Position numbers and translations under genes: made by a program. A DNA stretch of 64,000 bases, from NCBI GenBank assembly GCA_014647935.1, contig BMQD01000021.1:51635-115634 (forward strand), written 5' to 3'. Position 1 is the first letter of the stretch. Each line of letters opens with the position of its first letter. Positions 28,476 through 37,736 of this stretch are shown in pieces. The DNA is from Planomonospora parontospora (GTDB lineage: Bacteria; Actinomycetota; Actinomycetes; Streptosporangiales; Streptosporangiaceae). The notes below the pieces were generated by a model that saw only the letters and a program-made list of their open reading frames with translations, did not search any database and was not told the DNA's origin.

Positions 28476-28682
28476 ATGCCTCGCTACGATTTCCGCTGCC
28501 GCGCCTGCGGCTCCACCTTCGAGCTCTCGCGCCCGATGGCCAAGTCCGACGAACCCGCGCTCTGCCCCGAGGGACACGAGGACACCGTCCGGCTGCTGTC
28601 CACGGTCGCCATGACCGGCGGCGCCGCCGCCCCCAGGCCCGCCGGTGGTGGCGGTTGCTGCGGTGGTGGTTGCTGCGGCTGA
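28476..28682 (+). CDS. FmdB-type zinc ribbon protein
   Basis: 68 aa. Starts MPRYDFRCRACG with Cys 8 and 11; the second half-site is C30-P-E-G-H34, the Cys/His variant common in actinomycetes. Ends in a Gly/Cys repeat tail (GGGGCCGGGCCG), a pattern often seen in this family but of unknown role. Function of FmdB zinc ribbons is not established; some are linked to amidase regulation. TAATCT (28464-28469) lies 6 nt before ATG. Confidence 0.88.
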   Translation: MPRYDFRCRACGSTFELSRPMAKSDEPALCPEGHEDTVRLLSTVAMTGGAAAPRPAGGGGCCGGGCCG

Positions 28683-28734
28683 CCCCGGCCGGAGTCTCCG
28701 GGAAGCGGCGTCCAGGTCGCGGATCCGCACGGGA

Positions 28735-28766
28735 GAACGCCGCCCTGCGCTCGCGGGGCGGCGTTC
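28735..28766. terminator. Bidirectional terminator between convergent genes
   Basis: Perfect 11-bp stem GAACGCCGCCC/GGGCGGCGTTC with a 10-nt loop, between the FmdB and WYL genes. Confidence 0.6.
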
Positions 28767-28838
28767 CGGCGTCTCAGGGGCGCACGGCGCGGCGCTTCAG
28801 CGGATGTGCCCGAGGGGGATCACACCGCTTGCGGAGGG

Positions 28839-29324
28839 TCACGCCGCGCGCTTGCCCTGGAAGGGCAGGAAGCGCTCGGCCGGATGCGGCCGGGCGGGGA
28901 CGAAGGTGGGCTCCGTGGCGATGATCCGGTCGAACCGGAAGGCCCGGATCGCACCGCGCATGCGGCACATGCCCACGAGGTACCAGTGCTCGCGGTGGAC
29001 CATGCAGGTCACGGGGTCGACGTCACGGACGGTGATCCGGCCGGAGACGTCCCGGTAGTGCAGGCGGATCACGAGCCGGGACGTGATCGCGCTCGCGATG
29101 GTCCTGGCCCGGTCGGCGACGGCGGAGGGGAGCGGCTCGGTCAGGGTGGCGAGGGTGGCTGCGGTGACGTCGTCGTCGAGCTCCAGGTGCTCGAAGGCGT
29201 GGCGGAGGCCGTGCCGGGCGGCGGCGGCCTGCGGGCCCGACCCCAGGTGTGCCAGGGACAGGGCGAGGGCGGCGATCTCGGCGGTCGTCAGCGGGCTGGC
29301 TGGGGGCTTCATGACGGTAGCCAT
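28839..29324 (-). CDS. WYL-domain protein lacking a DNA-binding domain
   Basis: 161 aa. The C-terminal 80 residues form a WYL domain (REHWYLVGMCRMRGAIRAFRFDRI), a nucleic-acid or nucleotide sensor. WYL regulators normally have an N-terminal winged helix and 300 or so residues; here there is only a 70-residue helical N-terminal part with no HTH that I can see. Either a standalone WYL protein or a truncated regulator. ATG 29324 lies 6 nt after TATTCT (29331-29336 on the complementary strand); a GTG at 29330 is also possible. Confidence 0.8.
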   Translation of the reverse strand: MATVMKPPASPLTTAEIAALALSLAHLGSGPQAAAARHGLRHAFEHLELDDDVTAATLATLTEPLPSAVADRARTIASAITSRLVIRLHYRDVSGRITVRDVDPVTCMVHREHWYLVGMCRMRGAIRAFRFDRIIATEPTFVPARPHPAERFLPFQGKRAA

Positions 29325-29336
29325 ACCCACAGAATA

Positions 29337-29656
29337 CGGACGAGCGCCGACATTTTTCGAACAGAGTTACCGGCTTCAGGACTATAACCCAAGGGAAAGC
29401 CCGGCATGCCGCCGCGGATTCGCCGTCCGGATGCCCGTCATGGAGACTGGCAGGATTCGCCGTCCGTATGTCCGTCATGGGAGAGCCCGGCCGGGTGCAC
29501 CGTCCGGGTCGTCCGATGGCGTGCCCGGAGGCGCGCGGGGCCGTACTCCGGGCGGGACCGTACCCGGCGTGCCCGGAGACGTGCCGGGGCCGTCCCCGGG
29601 CGCGGCCGTACCCGGGACGCGCAGGACCGCCTGCGGACGGTCCTGCGCGGATGCGC
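29337..29656. repeat. Gap with two families of direct repeats, and ilvD terminator
   Basis: First family: near-identical copies at 29416-29446 and 29453-29484 (GGATTCGCCGTCC plus CCGTCATGG core, 37-bp period). Second family: 48-bp tandem units at 29519-29566 and 29567-29614, 41 of 48 positions identical. An 11-bp perfect stem (29619-29629 with 29638-29648) then forms the probable ilvD terminator. No gene recognised. Confidence 0.65.
29619..29648 (-). terminator. Terminator of ilvD
   Basis: Perfect 11-bp stem GCGCAGGACCG/CGGTCCTGCGC, 8-nt loop, 9 nt beyond the ilvD stop codon. Confidence 0.6.
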
Positions 29657-31495
29657 CTACCGGGAGAGCTGGGACAGGTCGCGCGAGGCGCCGGTGGAGG
29701 CCGAGGTGGTCAGCGCGGCGTAGGCCTGGAGCGCGGCCGTCACCGGGCGGTGGCGGTCACGGGGGCGGTAGCCGCCCAGGTCGGCCAGGAGCCGCTCGCG
29801 CCGGGCGGCCAGCTCCTGCTCCGGCACCTTCAGCTCGATCGAGCGGCCCGGGATGTCGATCTCGACGAGGTCGCCGTCCTCGACCAGGGCGATGGTCCCG
29901 CCCTCGGCCGCCTCCGGGGACGCGTGGCCGATGGACAGGCCGCTGGTGCCGCCGGAGAAGCGGCCGTCGGTGATCAGCGCGCAGGCCTTGCCCAGCCCCT
30001 TGCCCTTCAGGAACGAGGTCGGGTAGAGCATCTCCTGCATGCCGGGCCCGCCCTTGGGCCCCTCGTAGCGGATGACGACGACGTCGCCCTCCTTGACGCG
30101 GTTGTTCAGGATGCCCTCGACCGCGTCCTCCTGCGACTCGAAGACCACCGCGGGCCCGGAGAAGCGCCAGATAGACTCGTCGACCCCGGCGGTCTTGACG
30201 ATGCACCCCTCGGCGGCGATGTTGCCGTAGAGCACGGCCAGGCCGCCGTCGCGGGTGTAGGCGTGCTCGATGTCGCGCACGCAGCCGCCCTCGCGGTCGA
30301 GGTCGAGGGAGTCCCAGCGGGCCTCCTGGGAGTACGGCTTGACGGTTCGGATGTTGCCGGGGGCGGCGTGCCACAGCTCCCGCGCCTCGGGCAGGGCGCC
30401 GGCCGACTTCGGGTCCCAGGCGTCGAGGTAGTCGCCCAGCGTGCCGCCGTTGACGGTGGGCACGTCGCGGTGGAGCAGCCCGCCCCGGTCGAGCTCGCCC
30501 AGGATGGCGGGGATGCCGCCGGCCCGGTGCACGTCCTCGATGTGGTATTTGTCCGTGGCCGGGGCGACCTTGCACAGGCACGGCACCCGCAGCGAGATCT
30601 CGTTGATCTCCTTCAGGCCGAAGTCCACCTGGGCCTCGCGGGCCGCGGCGAGGATGTGCAGGATCGTGTTGGTCGATCCGCCCATCGCCACGTCCAGCGT
30701 CATGGCGTTCTCGAACGCCTCCTTGGTGGCGATGCTGCGCGGCAGGACGCTCTCGTCGTCCTGCTCGTAGTAGCGGCGGGTGATCTCCACCAGCTGCCGG
30801 CCGGCATCCTGGAACAGCTTCTTGCGGGCCTTGTGGGTGGCCAGGATCGTGCCGTTGCCCGGAAGCGCCAGGCCGATGGCCTCGGCGAGGCAGTTCATCG
30901 AGTTGGCGGTGAACATCCCGCTGCACGAGCCGCAGGTCGGGCAGGCGTTCTCCTCCATCTCCAGCAGCTCGGCGTCGGAGACGTCCTCGTTGGCGGCGGC
31001 GATCATCGGGTCGATCAGGTCGAGCTTCCGGCCCGCCGTCTTGCCGGCCTCCATCGGGCCGCCGGAGACGAAGACCGTGGGGATGTTGAGCCGGAACGCG
31101 GCCAGCAGCATGCCCGGGGTGATCTTGTCGCAGTTGGAGACGCAGATCAGCGCGTCCGCGCAGTGGGCGTTGACCATGTACTCGACCGCGTCGGCGATGA
31201 GCTCGCGGCTGGGCAGCGAGTAGAGCATGCCGCCGTGGCCCATGGCGATGCCGTCGTCGACCGCGATCGTGTTGAACTCCCGCGGGATCGCCCCGGCCTC
31301 GCGGATCGCGCCGGCGACGACGTCGCCGACCTCGCGCAGGTGGACGTGCCCGGGGACGAACTGGGTGAAGCTGTTGGCCACGGCGATGATCGGTTTGCCG
31401 AAGTCGCCGCCGTCCACGCCCGTCGCCCGGAGCAGGGCCCGGGCTCCGGCCATGTTCCTGCCGTGAGTGACCGTACGAGACCTGAGGGCCGGCAT
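29657..31495 (-). CDS. ilvD: Dihydroxy-acid dehydratase
   Basis: 612 aa, the standard length. It dehydrates 2,3-dihydroxy acids in valine, leucine and isoleucine synthesis using an Fe-S cluster. The cluster-binding cysteines are in [10 protein letters not shown] and [12 protein letters not shown], and [15 protein letters not shown] near the N-terminus is typical. SD GGGAGA is 6 nt upstream. It stands alone here, without ilvB, ilvN or ilvC beside it. Confidence 0.96.
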   Translation of the reverse strand: MPALRSRTVTHGRNMAGARALLRATGVDGGDFGKPIIAVANSFTQFVPGHVHLREVGDVVAGAIREAGAIPREFNTIAVDDGIAMGHGGMLYSLPSRELIADAVEYMVNAHCADALICVSNCDKITPGMLLAAFRLNIPTVFVSGGPMEAGKTAGRKLDLIDPMIAAANEDVSDAELLEMEENACPTCGSCSGMFTANSMNCLAEAIGLALPGNGTILATHKARKKLFQDAGRQLVEITRRYYEQDDESVLPRSIATKEAFENAMTLDVAMGGSTNTILHILAAAREAQVDFGLKEINEISLRVPCLCKVAPATDKYHIEDVHRAGGIPAILGELDRGGLLHRDVPTVNGGTLGDYLDAWDPKSAGALPEARELWHAAPGNIRTVKPYSQEARWDSLDLDREGGCVRDIEHAYTRDGGLAVLYGNIAAEGCIVKTAGVDESIWRFSGPAVVFESQEDAVEGILNNRVKEGDVVVIRYEGPKGGPGMQEMLYPTSFLKGKGLGKACALITDGRFSGGTSGLSIGHASPEAAEGGTIALVEDGDLVEIDIPGRSIELKVPEQELAARRERLLADLGGYRPRDRHRPVTAALQAYAALTTSASTGASRDLSQLSR

Positions 31496-31674
31496 GACGC
31501 TTCTCCCATCATCGACGCTGAGTCTTCAAATGGTACGGCCAGCGCCCGCCTGGTGAGACCCGCGGTCCATGTTGCGGACGTCCCCCGCGATGTCCAGGGC
31601 GGACGCCCGGAACGCGTCCGGCGCGGCGGCGGCGGCGACGAAGGGACGCCGAAGAGACGCCGAAGAGACGTGGA

Positions 31675-31702
31675 ACGCCCGGCGGCGGGGGCCACCGGGC
31701 GT
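31675..31702 (-). terminator. Possible terminator of the NERD gene
   Basis: 8-bp perfect stem ACGCCCGG/CCGGGCGT with a 12-nt loop, 18 nt beyond the stop of the NERD gene. Weak. Confidence 0.35.
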
Positions 31703-31719
31703 CCGGGACGGGGAACGGG

Positions 31720-32556
31720 TCAGCTCTCGGGATAGCGGGAGGGCAGGACCCGCTCGGCGATCTCGTAGATCTTCCGGATCTCGGCGTCGGTGAGCGAGCG
31801 CTCCCGCTTGGTGATCCACTTACGGACCCGCGAGCCGTCGAACACGTCGACCTCGCGGACGGTGAGGACCTTCCACGGGACGGGCGGCCCGTAGATCGCG
31901 AGAGAGGGGACGATGACGACCTCGCGGCCGAGGGCCTTGCCGATCAGCTCGGCGGCCCGGCTCGCCTCCCAGCGGGCCTCGTCCAGGCGCTTCTTCTGGT
32001 CGAACGGGCCGTGGAACAGCTTGCGGTGGGACTGCACCCGCACCGGGAGCCGCTTGTCCCACTTTTCGGAGTCGACGGCGTAGACCCCCGTGGGGCCGAT
32101 GACCAGATGGTCGATCTGGGCCTCGCTGTCCGGGATCGCGCGGGCGTGCAGGGTGCGGTAGCCGCTGCGCTCCAGCCGTTTCAGCTGCGCCTCGGTGCGC
32201 CGCTCGGCGACCGAGGCGCGCCGCCAGGCGGGCACGGTCGAGTGCGAGCGGGCGCGCACCACCGTGTCGGCGATCGCGGCCAGCACGGCGGCGGTCACCC
32301 CCCAGCGCCAGCCGGCGAGCAGGAAGCCCCCCGCCACTCCCGCGACGACCGCGATCAGCAGCCGGCGGCGGAGCGGACGGTAGCGGGGATGGCCGAGCAG
32401 GCCGCGCAGGGAGGCCCGCTCGGCGGTCGGCGCGTACGTAGACGCGGGCGCGACGGGCCGAGCCGCCGGCCTCTCCTCGGCCCGGCGATCACCGACCCGG
32501 AGCGGTGACGTGCTGTTACCGTCTTCTGGCACATGACCGGAGTCCACGTGACTCAC
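31720..32556 (-). CDS. NERD-domain membrane protein
   Basis: 278 aa from GTG 32556 (a TTG at 32595 would add 13 residues). One or two membrane helices near residues 70-110 (LLIAVVAGVAGGFLLAG) are followed by a NERD nuclease-related domain: IPDSEAQIDHLVIGPTGVYAVDSEKW carries the acidic and Lys residues of the PD-(D/E)XK-like fold. NERD proteins are suspected DNA-processing enzymes. Function unknown. Confidence 0.8.
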   Translation of the reverse strand: MSHVDSGHVPEDGNSTSPLRVGDRRAEERPAARPVAPASTYAPTAERASLRGLLGHPRYRPLRRRLLIAVVAGVAGGFLLAGWRWGVTAAVLAAIADTVVRARSHSTVPAWRRASVAERRTEAQLKRLERSGYRTLHARAIPDSEAQIDHLVIGPTGVYAVDSEKWDKRLPVRVQSHRKLFHGPFDQKKRLDEARWEASRAAELIGKALGREVVIVPSLAIYGPPVPWKVLTVREVDVFDGSRVRKWITKRERSLTDAEIRKIYEIAERVLPSRYPES

Positions 32557-32663
32557 GGTAGCCGAAGTTCCAAGAGGGTGCCTAGTAGTCCCCAACTCAC
32601 ACTTTTGTGACCACGGTCACCCGCATGAGGGTGCACCGCAGCGGGTATCCATACGTTTCCTCT

Positions 32664-33647
32664 CTAGAGAACCCCCGTCCGCCCCGAGGCCCCGTCTCCG
32701 CCGGATCTCAGCAGTCCGACCAGGTGGACGGTGATGTCCTCCAGCAGCGTCGAGACGGTCACCGGGGCGGCGGCGACGGCGGAGAAGAGGCTGGGCAGCC
32801 CCGGCAGCGGAAATCCGTCCTCCCGCCCGGCCGCGCCGCCCACCTCGTTCTTGGCCAGCAGGACCCGGCTGCGCTCCCAGGCCTCGAGGACCTCCTCGGG
32901 CGAGGGCACGCCGAACCCGTGGCCCACCGGTGCCGCGTGGCGGAGCCGTACCAGCGGGGTCTCGGCGAAGGCCAGCGCCACCCGTGAGCGCAGGGCGAGG
33001 TCCTCGCGCGGGCCCGGGGCCACCCAGTCCATCGCGGTGCAGGGGCTGCGGCAGTCGGACACGCAGGTGGCCAGCGCGCCGGCGACCTGGCTGTGCTGGC
33101 GGTCGAAGTAGGCCCGCCAGCCCTCGGCGGGTTCCACGGCCACCCGCAGGGTCCGGTTGGCGGCCGACTGCTCGGACTTGGTGTGGTCGCACTCGCGGTC
33201 GCCGATCACGCCGAACCTGCTGCCGGGCGAGCTCAGCCCGGCGGGCCAGCGGACCGGGTCGCCCGCGTGGCCGAGCACCGACTCGAAGGCGAGCATCGGG
33301 AGGTACTCGCTGGCGATGTGCAGGGCGGCCACCATGGGGCTGAGCTCGCGCCGCTCCCAGCGGATCGCGATCACCTCCAGCAGCAGCCCGTAGGCCGGGC
33401 GCAGCGACTCCAGCGCGCCGCGCGGCTGCTCCCTGGGGGTCTGCGGCATGGTGCACGCCCGCGCGCGCCGCCGCAGGGCCGGGGGCACCCGCCGGGCCTC
33501 GGCGGCGAAGTCCTCGGCGTCGAGGGAGAGCAATCGGTGCCCGAACTCGCACACCGCGGCGACCTCGGGATCGTCGGTTAGGGCCTCGAGGTCGGCGAAC
33601 GCGTGCCGCCTGGCGAGCGCGACGAGCAGGTCCTGTACCGAATCCAT
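32664..33647 (-). CDS. Conserved hypothetical protein, Cys-rich
   Basis: 327 aa from ATG 33647. No domain I recognise. The C-terminal half has several cysteines (CVSDCRSPCTAMDWV) and the protein is otherwise helical and soluble. The frame stays open 53 codons upstream but that part is Arg-rich and looks non-coding; GAGG is 10 nt before ATG 33647. It lies between pepN and the NERD gene on the same strand. Confidence 0.75.
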   Translation of the reverse strand: MDSVQDLLVALARRHAFADLEALTDDPEVAAVCEFGHRLLSLDAEDFAAEARRVPPALRRRARACTMPQTPREQPRGALESLRPAYGLLLEVIAIRWERRELSPMVAALHIASEYLPMLAFESVLGHAGDPVRWPAGLSSPGSRFGVIGDRECDHTKSEQSAANRTLRVAVEPAEGWRAYFDRQHSQVAGALATCVSDCRSPCTAMDWVAPGPREDLALRSRVALAFAETPLVRLRHAAPVGHGFGVPSPEEVLEAWERSRVLLAKNEVGGAAGREDGFPLPGLPSLFSAVAAAPVTVSTLLEDITVHLVGLLRSGGDGASGRTGVL

Positions 33648-33833
33648 CAGCGGACGGCCTCGCTTTTCCCGGCGCCGGCGGTTCGCGGAACCGCCGGCGC
33701 CGTCTCGGGGAGCGCGGCGGCGCCCCCGGCGTACGGAGTGTGCAGCGTGCGCGGAGCCCGGTGCGCCCGGCGCGGGGGCACCGCGGCGCCCCGCCGTCCG
33801 GAGCATTCGGAGCGTCCGGAGCCGGAACGCGAC

Positions 33834-33863
33834 GGCGCCCCCGCCGTTTCCCGCGGGGGCGCC
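33834..33863 (-). terminator. Terminator of pepN
   Basis: Perfect 11-bp stem GGCGCCCCCGC/GCGGGGGCGCC with an 8-nt loop, just after the pepN stop. Confidence 0.65.
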
Positions 33864-33878
33864 TGCCGGTCCGGTCCC

Positions 33879-36452
33879 TCAGGCCGACGCGTCCCTGGCC
33901 TGGGCCCGCAGAGCGCGGCGGACGCCGTCGGCGCCCTCCAGGAGCAGGCGCCTGAGCGCGTGCGGCGGGTTGCTCTCCTCGATCAGCCGCTCGGTCCTGG
34001 CGACGGTCTCCGGGGAGACGGCCAGGGCCGGGTAGCAGCCGTTGGCGAAGTTCTGGGCGCTGTCGGAGGTCCAGGACTTCCAGATCCGGCCGATCTCGGC
34101 GAAGTACCGGTCGGCGTACGGCTCCAGCAGCTCGGGGTGGCGCGGGTCCATGAAGCCGCCGACCGTCGAGCGGAGCAGCGCGCCGCTCAACCCGCCCTCG
34201 GTGATCGCGTTCCAGGCGCCGGCCTTGCCCTCGGCGGTCGGGAGGGCGGCGCGGGCCAGGGCGGCGGCGCGCTCGCCGGTCGCGGTGGGGTCGCGCAGCA
34301 GCTCCTCGGCGATGTCGGCGTCACCGAGCACGCCGCCGGAGACCAGGGCCTGGGTGAGGGTCCAGCGCAGGTCCGTGTCGACGGTCAGGCCCTCCAGGAC
34401 GACCGTGCCGTCCAGCAGGCCCTTCAGGAACGCCATGTCGTCGGCGGAGACGGCCGTGGCGGCCAGCGCGTTGAGGTAGGCCAGCTGGTGGTCCGAGCCG
34501 GGCTCCGCCACGGCGACGAGGGAGCGCAGCGCCGAGGCCAGCAGGGCCAGGCCCTCGGCGCGCCAGGCGGGGTCGGCGTACTGCTGGACGGCCAGGCGGG
34601 CCTGGCGCAGCACGGTCTGGACGACGGTGATGTCCTCGACCGAGGCGATGCCGGAGGCGACCAGCGCCACGTAGTCGCGGGTGGCCATCTCGGCGTCGCG
34701 GGTCATGTCCCAGGCCGCCGACCAGCACAGCGCCCGGGGCAGCGAACCCGAGGGCCCGGCGAACTTCGCGATGCCGCCGGAGACCAGCGTGCGCAGCGAG
34801 CGCTCGTCCAGCCGGACCTTGGCGTAGGTCAGGTCGTCGTCGTTGATCAGCACCAGGTCCGGCTGGACCTCGCCGACCAGCTCGGCCACGGCCGTGCGCG
34901 CGCCGACCACGTCGAGCTCGACCCGCTTGACGCGGACGAGGGCGTCACCGGAGTAGGAGTACAGGCCGATGGCGACGCGGTGCGAGCGCAGCGTCGGGTA
35001 GTCGGCCGGAGCCTCCTGCAGCACCTCGAAGCTCGTGAAGCGGCCCGCCTCGTCGACCTCGAAGGCCGGGCGCAGCGTGTTGACCCAGGAGGTCTCCAGC
35101 CACTCCTTGGACCACTCCGACAGGTTGCGGCCGCTGGTGCGCTCCAGCGCGCGCAGCAGGTCGGAGAGCTCGGTGTTGCCCCAGGCGTGCTCGTTGAAGT
35201 AGTCGCGCACGCCCGCCAGGAAGTTGTCCAGGCCGACGTAGGCGACGAGCTGCTTGAGGACCGAGGCGCCCTTGGCGTAGGTGATGCCGTCGAAGTTGAC
35301 CTCGACCGCGTGCATGTCGACGATGTCGGCGGCGATCGGGTGGGTGGAGGGCAGCTGGTCCTGGCGGTAGGCCCAGGCCTTCTCCACGTTGGCGAAGGTC
35401 GTCCAGGCGCCCTGGCCCCAGCGGGTGGCCTCGGCCTGGCAGAGCACCGAGGCGTAGGTGGCGAAGGACTCGTTCAGCCACAGGTCGTCCCACCAGCGCA
35501 TGGTGACCAGGTCGCCGAACCACATGTGCGCCATCTCGTGCAGGATCGTCTCGGCGCGGCGCTCGATGACGGCGTCGGTGACGCGGGAGCGGAAGACGTA
35601 GTCCTCCAGGAACGTCACGCAGCCGGCGTTCTCCATCGCGCCGGCGTTGAACTCCGGCACGAAGAGCTGGTCGTACTTGCCGAAGGGGTAGCGCAGGCCG
35701 AACACCTTGTGGAAGAAGTCGAAGCCCTGCCGGGTGACCTCGAAGATGTTGTCGGCGTCCAGGTGCTCGGCGAGCGAGGCCCGGCAGTACAGGCCCAGCG
35801 GGATGCCGTCGTGCTCGGAGGTCACCTTGTGGTACGGCCCGGCGCACAGCGCGGTGATGTAGGTGCTCATCACCGGGGTGGGCGGGAAGTGCCAGCGCTT
35901 GGACGCCTGCAGGGCCCCGTGCCTGCCGCGGTGCTCGGGGAGGTCCTCGATCCCGTCGGGCGCCGCGTTGGAGATCACCTCCCAGTGGGAGGGTGCGAGC
36001 ACGGTCAGCTCGAAGGTCGCCTTCAGGTCGGGCTGGTCGAAGCAGGCGTACATCCGGTGGGCGTCGGCCGTCTCGAACTGGCTGTGCAGGTAGACGCTCT
36101 TGTCGACCGGGTCGACGAAACGGTGCAGGCCCTCGCCGGTGCGCATGTAGGAGCAGTCGGCGTCGATCCGCAGCTCGTTGCTCTCGGCCAGGCCCGGCAG
36201 GGGGAGCCGGCCGGTCTCGAGGTCGTAGGTGCTCACGTCGAGCTCGGCGCCGTTCAGGACGGCCTTGCGCACCTTGGCCCCGGCCAGGTCGATGAACGTC
36301 TCAGCGCCGGCCCGGGTGCTGGTGAAGCGGACCGTGGTGACGCTCTCGAAGCGCTCCTCACCCTCGGTCAGGTCGAGCTCCACCGCATACGACTGCACGC
36401 TGAGCAGCCGTGCGCGCTCGCGGGCCTCGTCACGGGTCAGATTGCCTGCCAC
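33879..36452 (-). CDS. pepN: Aminopeptidase N (family M1)
   Basis: 857 aa, close to mycobacterial PepN. Exopeptidase motif GAMENAG and zinc site HEMAHMWFGDLVTMRWWDDL (HExxH plus downstream Glu in NESFATY) are intact. It removes N-terminal residues in the cytosol. GTG 36452 has GAGGGA 7 nt upstream and gives the family's usual N-terminus; the frame stays open further upstream. Divergent from the DsbA-like gene, an arrangement shared with M. tuberculosis Rv2466c-Rv2467. Confidence 0.95.
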   Translation of the reverse strand: MAGNLTRDEARERARLLSVQSYAVELDLTEGEERFESVTTVRFTSTRAGAETFIDLAGAKVRKAVLNGAELDVSTYDLETGRLPLPGLAESNELRIDADCSYMRTGEGLHRFVDPVDKSVYLHSQFETADAHRMYACFDQPDLKATFELTVLAPSHWEVISNAAPDGIEDLPEHRGRHGALQASKRWHFPPTPVMSTYITALCAGPYHKVTSEHDGIPLGLYCRASLAEHLDADNIFEVTRQGFDFFHKVFGLRYPFGKYDQLFVPEFNAGAMENAGCVTFLEDYVFRSRVTDAVIERRAETILHEMAHMWFGDLVTMRWWDDLWLNESFATYASVLCQAEATRWGQGAWTTFANVEKAWAYRQDQLPSTHPIAADIVDMHAVEVNFDGITYAKGASVLKQLVAYVGLDNFLAGVRDYFNEHAWGNTELSDLLRALERTSGRNLSEWSKEWLETSWVNTLRPAFEVDEAGRFTSFEVLQEAPADYPTLRSHRVAIGLYSYSGDALVRVKRVELDVVGARTAVAELVGEVQPDLVLINDDDLTYAKVRLDERSLRTLVSGGIAKFAGPSGSLPRALCWSAAWDMTRDAEMATRDYVALVASGIASVEDITVVQTVLRQARLAVQQYADPAWRAEGLALLASALRSLVAVAEPGSDHQLAYLNALAATAVSADDMAFLKGLLDGTVVLEGLTVDTDLRWTLTQALVSGGVLGDADIAEELLRDPTATGERAAALARAALPTAEGKAGAWNAITEGGLSGALLRSTVGGFMDPRHPELLEPYADRYFAEIGRIWKSWTSDSAQNFANGCYPALAVSPETVARTERLIEESNPPHALRRLLLEGADGVRRALRAQARDASA

Positions 36453-36675
36453 TACCGCTCCCTCGTCGCAACTTCCTCCGCTCCGTTGCTGGAGGACTGT
36501 TCTGAATCCTGCCACGAGGGGCGGGGAATCGTCGCCTGGAAGATCGGATGACGGCCCGGCCTCCTCTCCGGAGGGTGGAGAAGATCCCCGGCGCGATCGC
36601 CCGCGGGCGGAATACGACCTCTCGCGCGAGGGGTTGTCCCGTGGAGGAACATCCTTTTGAGGAGAGAGCTGACCG

Positions 36676-37296
36676 ATGACCGAGCGCACACCGGTGGACC
36701 TCTGGTTCGACCCCTTCTGCCCCTTCGCGTGGATGACCTCGCGCTGGCTGCTGGAGGTGGAGAAGGTGCGGCCGATCGAGCCGCGCTGGCACATCATGAG
36801 CCTGTACGTCCTCAACGAGGACAAGGACGTCCCCGAGGACTACCGCGAGATGATCGGCAAGGCCCTCGGCCCGGCCCGGGTGGTCACCGCGGTGCAGGAG
36901 AAGCACGACTCCGAGACGGTCGGCCGGCTCTACACCGAGCTGGGCGTCCGCTTCCACAACGAGGGCAGGGTCAAGCAGCTCGACACCCTCCGCGAGACCG
37001 TGGAGGAGGCGCTCGAGGCGGCGGGCCTGGACCGCGCGTTCGCCGACGCGATGGACTCCGACGCCTACGACGCGGCACTGCGCGCCTCGCACGCCGACGG
37101 CATCGACCGGGTCGGCCAGGAGGTCGGCACCCCGGTGATCGCGGTCGGCGACGTCGCGTTCTTCGGTCCGGTCATCTCGCCCGCGCCCAAGGGCGAGGAG
37201 GCGGGCAGGCTCTGGGACGGCGTCCGGCTGGTCGCCGGCTTCGACGGCTTCTTCGAGTTGAAGCGCTCCCGCACCCGGCCGCCGATCTTCGACTGA
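36676..37296 (+). CDS. DsbA-like mycothiol-dependent reductase homologue with a monothiol active site
   Basis: 206 aa, DsbA/2-hydroxychromene isomerase thioredoxin fold. Close in sequence to M. tuberculosis Rv2466c as I remember it (DxWFDPxCPxxW, LxVLNEDxD, HNxGxxxQLD, VGTPVIAVGDVAFFGPV, FFELKRxRTxPP). Rv2466c has CPWC; here residues 15-18 read CPFA, so the resolving cysteine is lost and a monothiol mechanism is expected. Partnered head-to-head with pepN. SD GAGGAGAGAG lies upstream of ATG 36676. Confidence 0.9.
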   Translation: MTERTPVDLWFDPFCPFAWMTSRWLLEVEKVRPIEPRWHIMSLYVLNEDKDVPEDYREMIGKALGPARVVTAVQEKHDSETVGRLYTELGVRFHNEGRVKQLDTLRETVEEALEAAGLDRAFADAMDSDAYDAALRASHADGIDRVGQEVGTPVIAVGDVAFFGPVISPAPKGEEAGRLWDGVRLVAGFDGFFELKRSRTRPPIFD

Positions 37297-37736
37297 CGCA
37301 CCCGGATGTCGATCTCCGGCTGAGCCGGTGGGCCGCGCGGCCGGGGAACCGGCCGCGCGTGCGACGGGAGCCGCACTCCCTCGTGCCGTGACGGCGCATG
37401 GCGGGAGCCGTGCCGCTCTCACGTGCGACGGAACGCGACAGGAGCCGTGCCGTCCGTACGTGCGTGCGTGCGCGCGACGGCAGCGGTGCCGCTCGCGCGT
37501 GCGATGAGACGTGAGGGGAGCTGTGCTCCCCTCATGCACGGTGAGATGCGACGAGACATGGCGAATGTGCGAGATCTCGGCTATTCACCACCGACCGGGA
37601 CGCTCCTCCGTATTCTTGGCGGACGAAGCGACGGACAGCATCCAGCCGCGCCTTTGACGGTCGGTGATGCAACGAACACGCCGCGTAGCGATCGGGACTC
37701 TCGCCTTCCCCCCGGTCCTCGCGCAAGGATGAGGGA
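37297..37736. repeat. 440-nt gap with degenerate repeats and a strong hairpin
   Basis: From about 37358 to 37550 a degenerate unit of 33-38 nt recurs five or six times (cores GTGCGACGG and GGAGCCGTGCCG). It ends in a perfect 10-bp hairpin TGAGGGGAGC-tgt-GCTCCCCTCA (37512-37534). Downstream, 37570-37736 holds the aldehyde dehydrogenase promoter region. Confidence 0.55.
37512..37534 (+). terminator. Probable terminator of the DsbA-like gene
   Basis: Perfect 10-bp stem with a 3-nt loop, 215 nt downstream of the gene and within the repeat block; could also be a recombination scar or a repeat unit with a structural role. Confidence 0.4.

Noticed and set aside
29468-31735. 755-codon plus-strand frame opposite ilvD
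   Set aside because: Antisense shadow; ilvD is unambiguous.
33603-36551. 982-codon plus-strand frame opposite pepN
   Set aside because: Antisense shadow of a high-GC gene; the minus strand encodes complete PepN motifs.
37358-37550. CRISPR array
   Set aside because: The repeats are degenerate, unit length varies, there are no unique spacers and no cas genes.
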